In this document: positions 27,449 through 28,728 of the stretch, one piece after another
How the letters are laid out: each line of letters begins with the position of its first letter
Numbering within the stretch: position 1 is the first letter of the stretch
Source of the DNA: Pseudomonadota bacterium
GTDB lineage: Bacteria > Pseudomonadota > Alphaproteobacteria > Rhizobiales > Hyphomicrobiaceae
Reading direction: 5' to 3'
Assembly: GCA_021813195.1 (NCBI GenBank)
Contig: JAKALI010000005.1
Coordinates: forward strand, 1-28,728
DNA: 28,728 bases
Translations under genes and position numbers: made by a program
The notes under the pieces: model-generated
Told to the model about the DNA's origin: nothing
Database searches by the model: none
The model's input: only the letters and a program-made list of their open reading frames with translations

Positions 27449-27769
27449 ATGGCTATTAACTTTCGGAAACTCGACATCGGTAAGGTGCTCGGCTTTCTCG
27501 TGAACCACGCCGATCAGGCGGTCAACATCGTGGAGGCGTCGAAGGAACTGTTCACATCTGGCGCCGACAAGAAAGCCGCGGCGCTGAAGATTATGTCGAA
27601 CGCCGTGGACCTCGCGGACTTCACTGACGAAGAACGCGCGCTCGCCCTGCTACCGCAGTTCGCAGCGTTGCGCGATGCGATGGTTGAGGCCAGCGTCCAA
27701 GTCCTCAAGACAAAGCAAGCCCTCAGGTCCGCACTGGAGCAGTACCGGGCCGAACGCGTGCAGGCGTAA
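27449..27769 (+). CDS. hypothetical helical protein, 106 aa
   Basis: ATG 27449 has AAGGAG about seven bases upstream (27438-27443). The product (MAINFRKLDIGKVLGFLVNH, ADQAVNIVEASKELFTSGAD) is helical, with a conserved-looking ADKKAAALKIMSNAVDLADF segment followed by LALLPQFAALRDAMVEASVQ. It resembles small phage or virion-associated proteins of unknown role that pair with small membrane proteins late in the genome. It ends right before the GTG of the metallophosphoesterase. Confidence 0.6.
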   Translation: MAINFRKLDIGKVLGFLVNHADQAVNIVEASKELFTSGADKKAAALKIMSNAVDLADFTDEERALALLPQFAALRDAMVEASVQVLKTKQALRSALEQYRAERVQA

Positions 27770-28728
27770 GTGGGGAGCCACGCTAAGGGGGTGTGTGATG
27801 ATTGCGGCAGTGAGACCCATCGCCGCGATTGCCACCGTTGCAAGGGTTGTGCGGCCACGCCAACAGCAGCGCGCAAGCCGTTCGAGGTAGCCGAACTGCC
27901 GGAAGAAACCCCGCCGGCCGATGAACTGCTGATCCGCCGCAAAGCGCAGTTTGTCCGCAAGTCAGTGGCGAAGGAAGCCCGCGCACTCGTGCCGGTGACG
28001 GTCCAGATCGACGGGCCGTTTGGCGTGGCGCACCTTGGCGATCCCCACGTGGACGACGATGGTACAGACATCGCGCTGCTTGAGCGGCACGTCCAGATCA
28101 TCAACAAGACCGAGGGGCTATTCGGCGCGAATGTGGGTGATTACTCAAACAACTGGGTGGGCCGACTCGCGCGGCTCTACGGCGATCAGGCGACCAGTGC
28201 ACGCGAGGCGTGGGTGCTCGTGGAGTGGCTCATCTCGTCAACGCACTGGCTCTACCTGATCGGGGGCAACCATGACATGTGGTCCGGAGCGGGTGATCCG
28301 GTCCAGTGGATGAGCCATCAAGCTAACAGCCTGTATGAGCACAACGGCGCGCGACTCGCGCTGAAGACGCCGGATGGTCGAGAGTTCCGCGTCAACGCCC
28401 GGCATGACTTCCAAGGCCATAGCCAGTGGAACACCGCGCACGGACCGAGCAAGGCCGCGCAGATGGGATGGCGAGACCATGTGCTGAGCTGTGGGCACAC
28501 GCACGTCAGCTGCTATCAGGTGGTCAAGGACCCGGCAACCGGGTTGATCTCTCACGCGATCCGCGTCGGGAGCTACAAGACGCACGACCGCTACGCCGAC
28601 GAAAAGGGATTACCGAACCAGAACATTTTCGTCGCCCCGGTGACGATCTTCGACAGCCGGTATCCCGATGATGACGTGCGGGCCGTGACGGTGATTTTTG
28701 ATCCACTCGAAGCGGCCGACTATCTGAC
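27770..28728 (+). CDS. metallophosphoesterase with N-terminal zinc ribbon (3' end cut)
   Basis: Starts at GTG 27770 directly after the previous TAA and is open to the window end (319 residues seen). The first 27 residues form a Cys-rich site: VCDDCGSETHRRDCHRCKGC (C9, C12, C21, C24, C27). From about residue 85 it is a calcineurin-like phosphoesterase: HLGDPHVDDDG (D-x-H), GANVGDYSNN (GD), IGGNHDMWSG (GNHD), and CGHTHVSCYQ (GHTH), the two-metal core. Such enzymes hydrolyse phosphomono- or diesters, including nucleotides and DNA ends; here the ribbon may guide it to nucleic acid, which is inference. GTG 27791 is an alternative start. Confidence 0.8.
   Translation, partial: MGSHAKGVCDDCGSETHRRDCHRCKGCAATPTAARKPFEVAELPEETPPADELLIRRKAQFVRKSVAKEARALVPVTVQIDGPFGVAHLGDPHVDDDGTDIALLERHVQIINKTEGLFGANVGDYSNNWVGRLARLYGDQATSAREAWVLVEWLISSTHWLYLIGGNHDMWSGAGDPVQWMSHQANSLYEHNGARLALKTPDGREFRVNARHDFQGHSQWNTAHGPSKAAQMGWRDHVLSCGHTHVSCYQVVKDPATGLISHAIRVGSYKTHDRYADEKGLPNQNIFVAPVTIFDSRYPDDDVRAVTVIFDPLEAADYL

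Noticed and set aside
1..28728. CRISPR array or tRNA genes
   Set aside because: No regularly spaced repeats and no cloverleaf-like segments were seen on either strand by eye.
1..28728. Integrase, attachment site or lysogeny repressor
   Set aside because: No tyrosine or serine recombinase motifs and no CI-like HTH gene are seen; the HTH protein at 8089 alone does not show lysogeny.

Overview
The window reads as one contiguous stretch of a tailed double-stranded DNA phage (Caudoviricetes, siphovirus-type, HK97-like head), or of a prophage of that kind. Every supported gene lies on the + strand. Genes are tightly packed, mostly joined by ATGA, GTGA, TAATG or TGATG overlaps. Composition is GC-rich by eye (around 60%), with Shine-Dalgarno sites of the GGAG/AAGGAG type. 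No integrase, repressor, tRNA, plasmid gene or bacterial housekeeping gene is seen, so lifestyle and host cannot be read directly. The T4-type lysozyme without a signal peptide beside a small membrane protein is most common in phages of Gram-negative hosts, so a high-GC Gram-negative host is a reasonable inference.

Region 1 (1-5350) is an accessory/modification module. It has two different PP-loop enzymes of the PAPS-reductase-like (adenine nucleotide alpha hydrolase) superfamily (172-924 and 3451-4404), a Gp37/Gp68 (DUF5131) cysteine-motif protein (2105-3046) framed by a 50-bp perfect direct repeat, a small PD-(D/E)XK nuclease, an HNH endonuclease, and many small unknown or zinc-ribbon-like proteins. 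Region 2 (5350-5630) is the only real intergenic interval in the first half. It holds a frameshifted small ORF, a palindromic repeat, a sigma70-like promoter candidate and three GTTCAAA iterons just before the small terminase gene.

Region 3 (5629-11913) is packaging and head: TerS, TerL, a MerR/excisionase-type HTH protein, a small membrane protein, portal, HK97-type prohead protease, a Com-like zinc ribbon, and major capsid protein with its own promoter candidate. Region 4 (11922-15682) holds head accessory and connector genes, separated by strong hairpins. Region 5 (15679-21838) is the tail: two paralogous tail-tube-like proteins, a terminator, a tail chaperone pair joined by a lambda G/GT-style -1 frameshift (A AAA AAC), an HK97 gp10-like protein and the tape measure. 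Region 6 (21838-24784) is the tail tip and an S74 self-cleaving fibre. Region 7 (24830-28728) covers lysis and late accessory functions: a coiled-coil/TM holin candidate, GH24 lysozyme, a lipoprotein with a glycosidase-like domain, small membrane proteins, and a zinc-ribbon metallophosphoesterase cut by the window end.

Four features are least explained by ordinary phage biology. A 21-bp palindromic repeat (GGATAACG-N5-CGTTATCC) is dispersed at module joints. A roughly 75-residue beta domain has been seeded into four consecutive-module virion proteins. The DUF5131 gene sits between direct repeats in matching reading phase. Two PP-loop enzymes share one module with zinc-ribbon proteins and nucleases.
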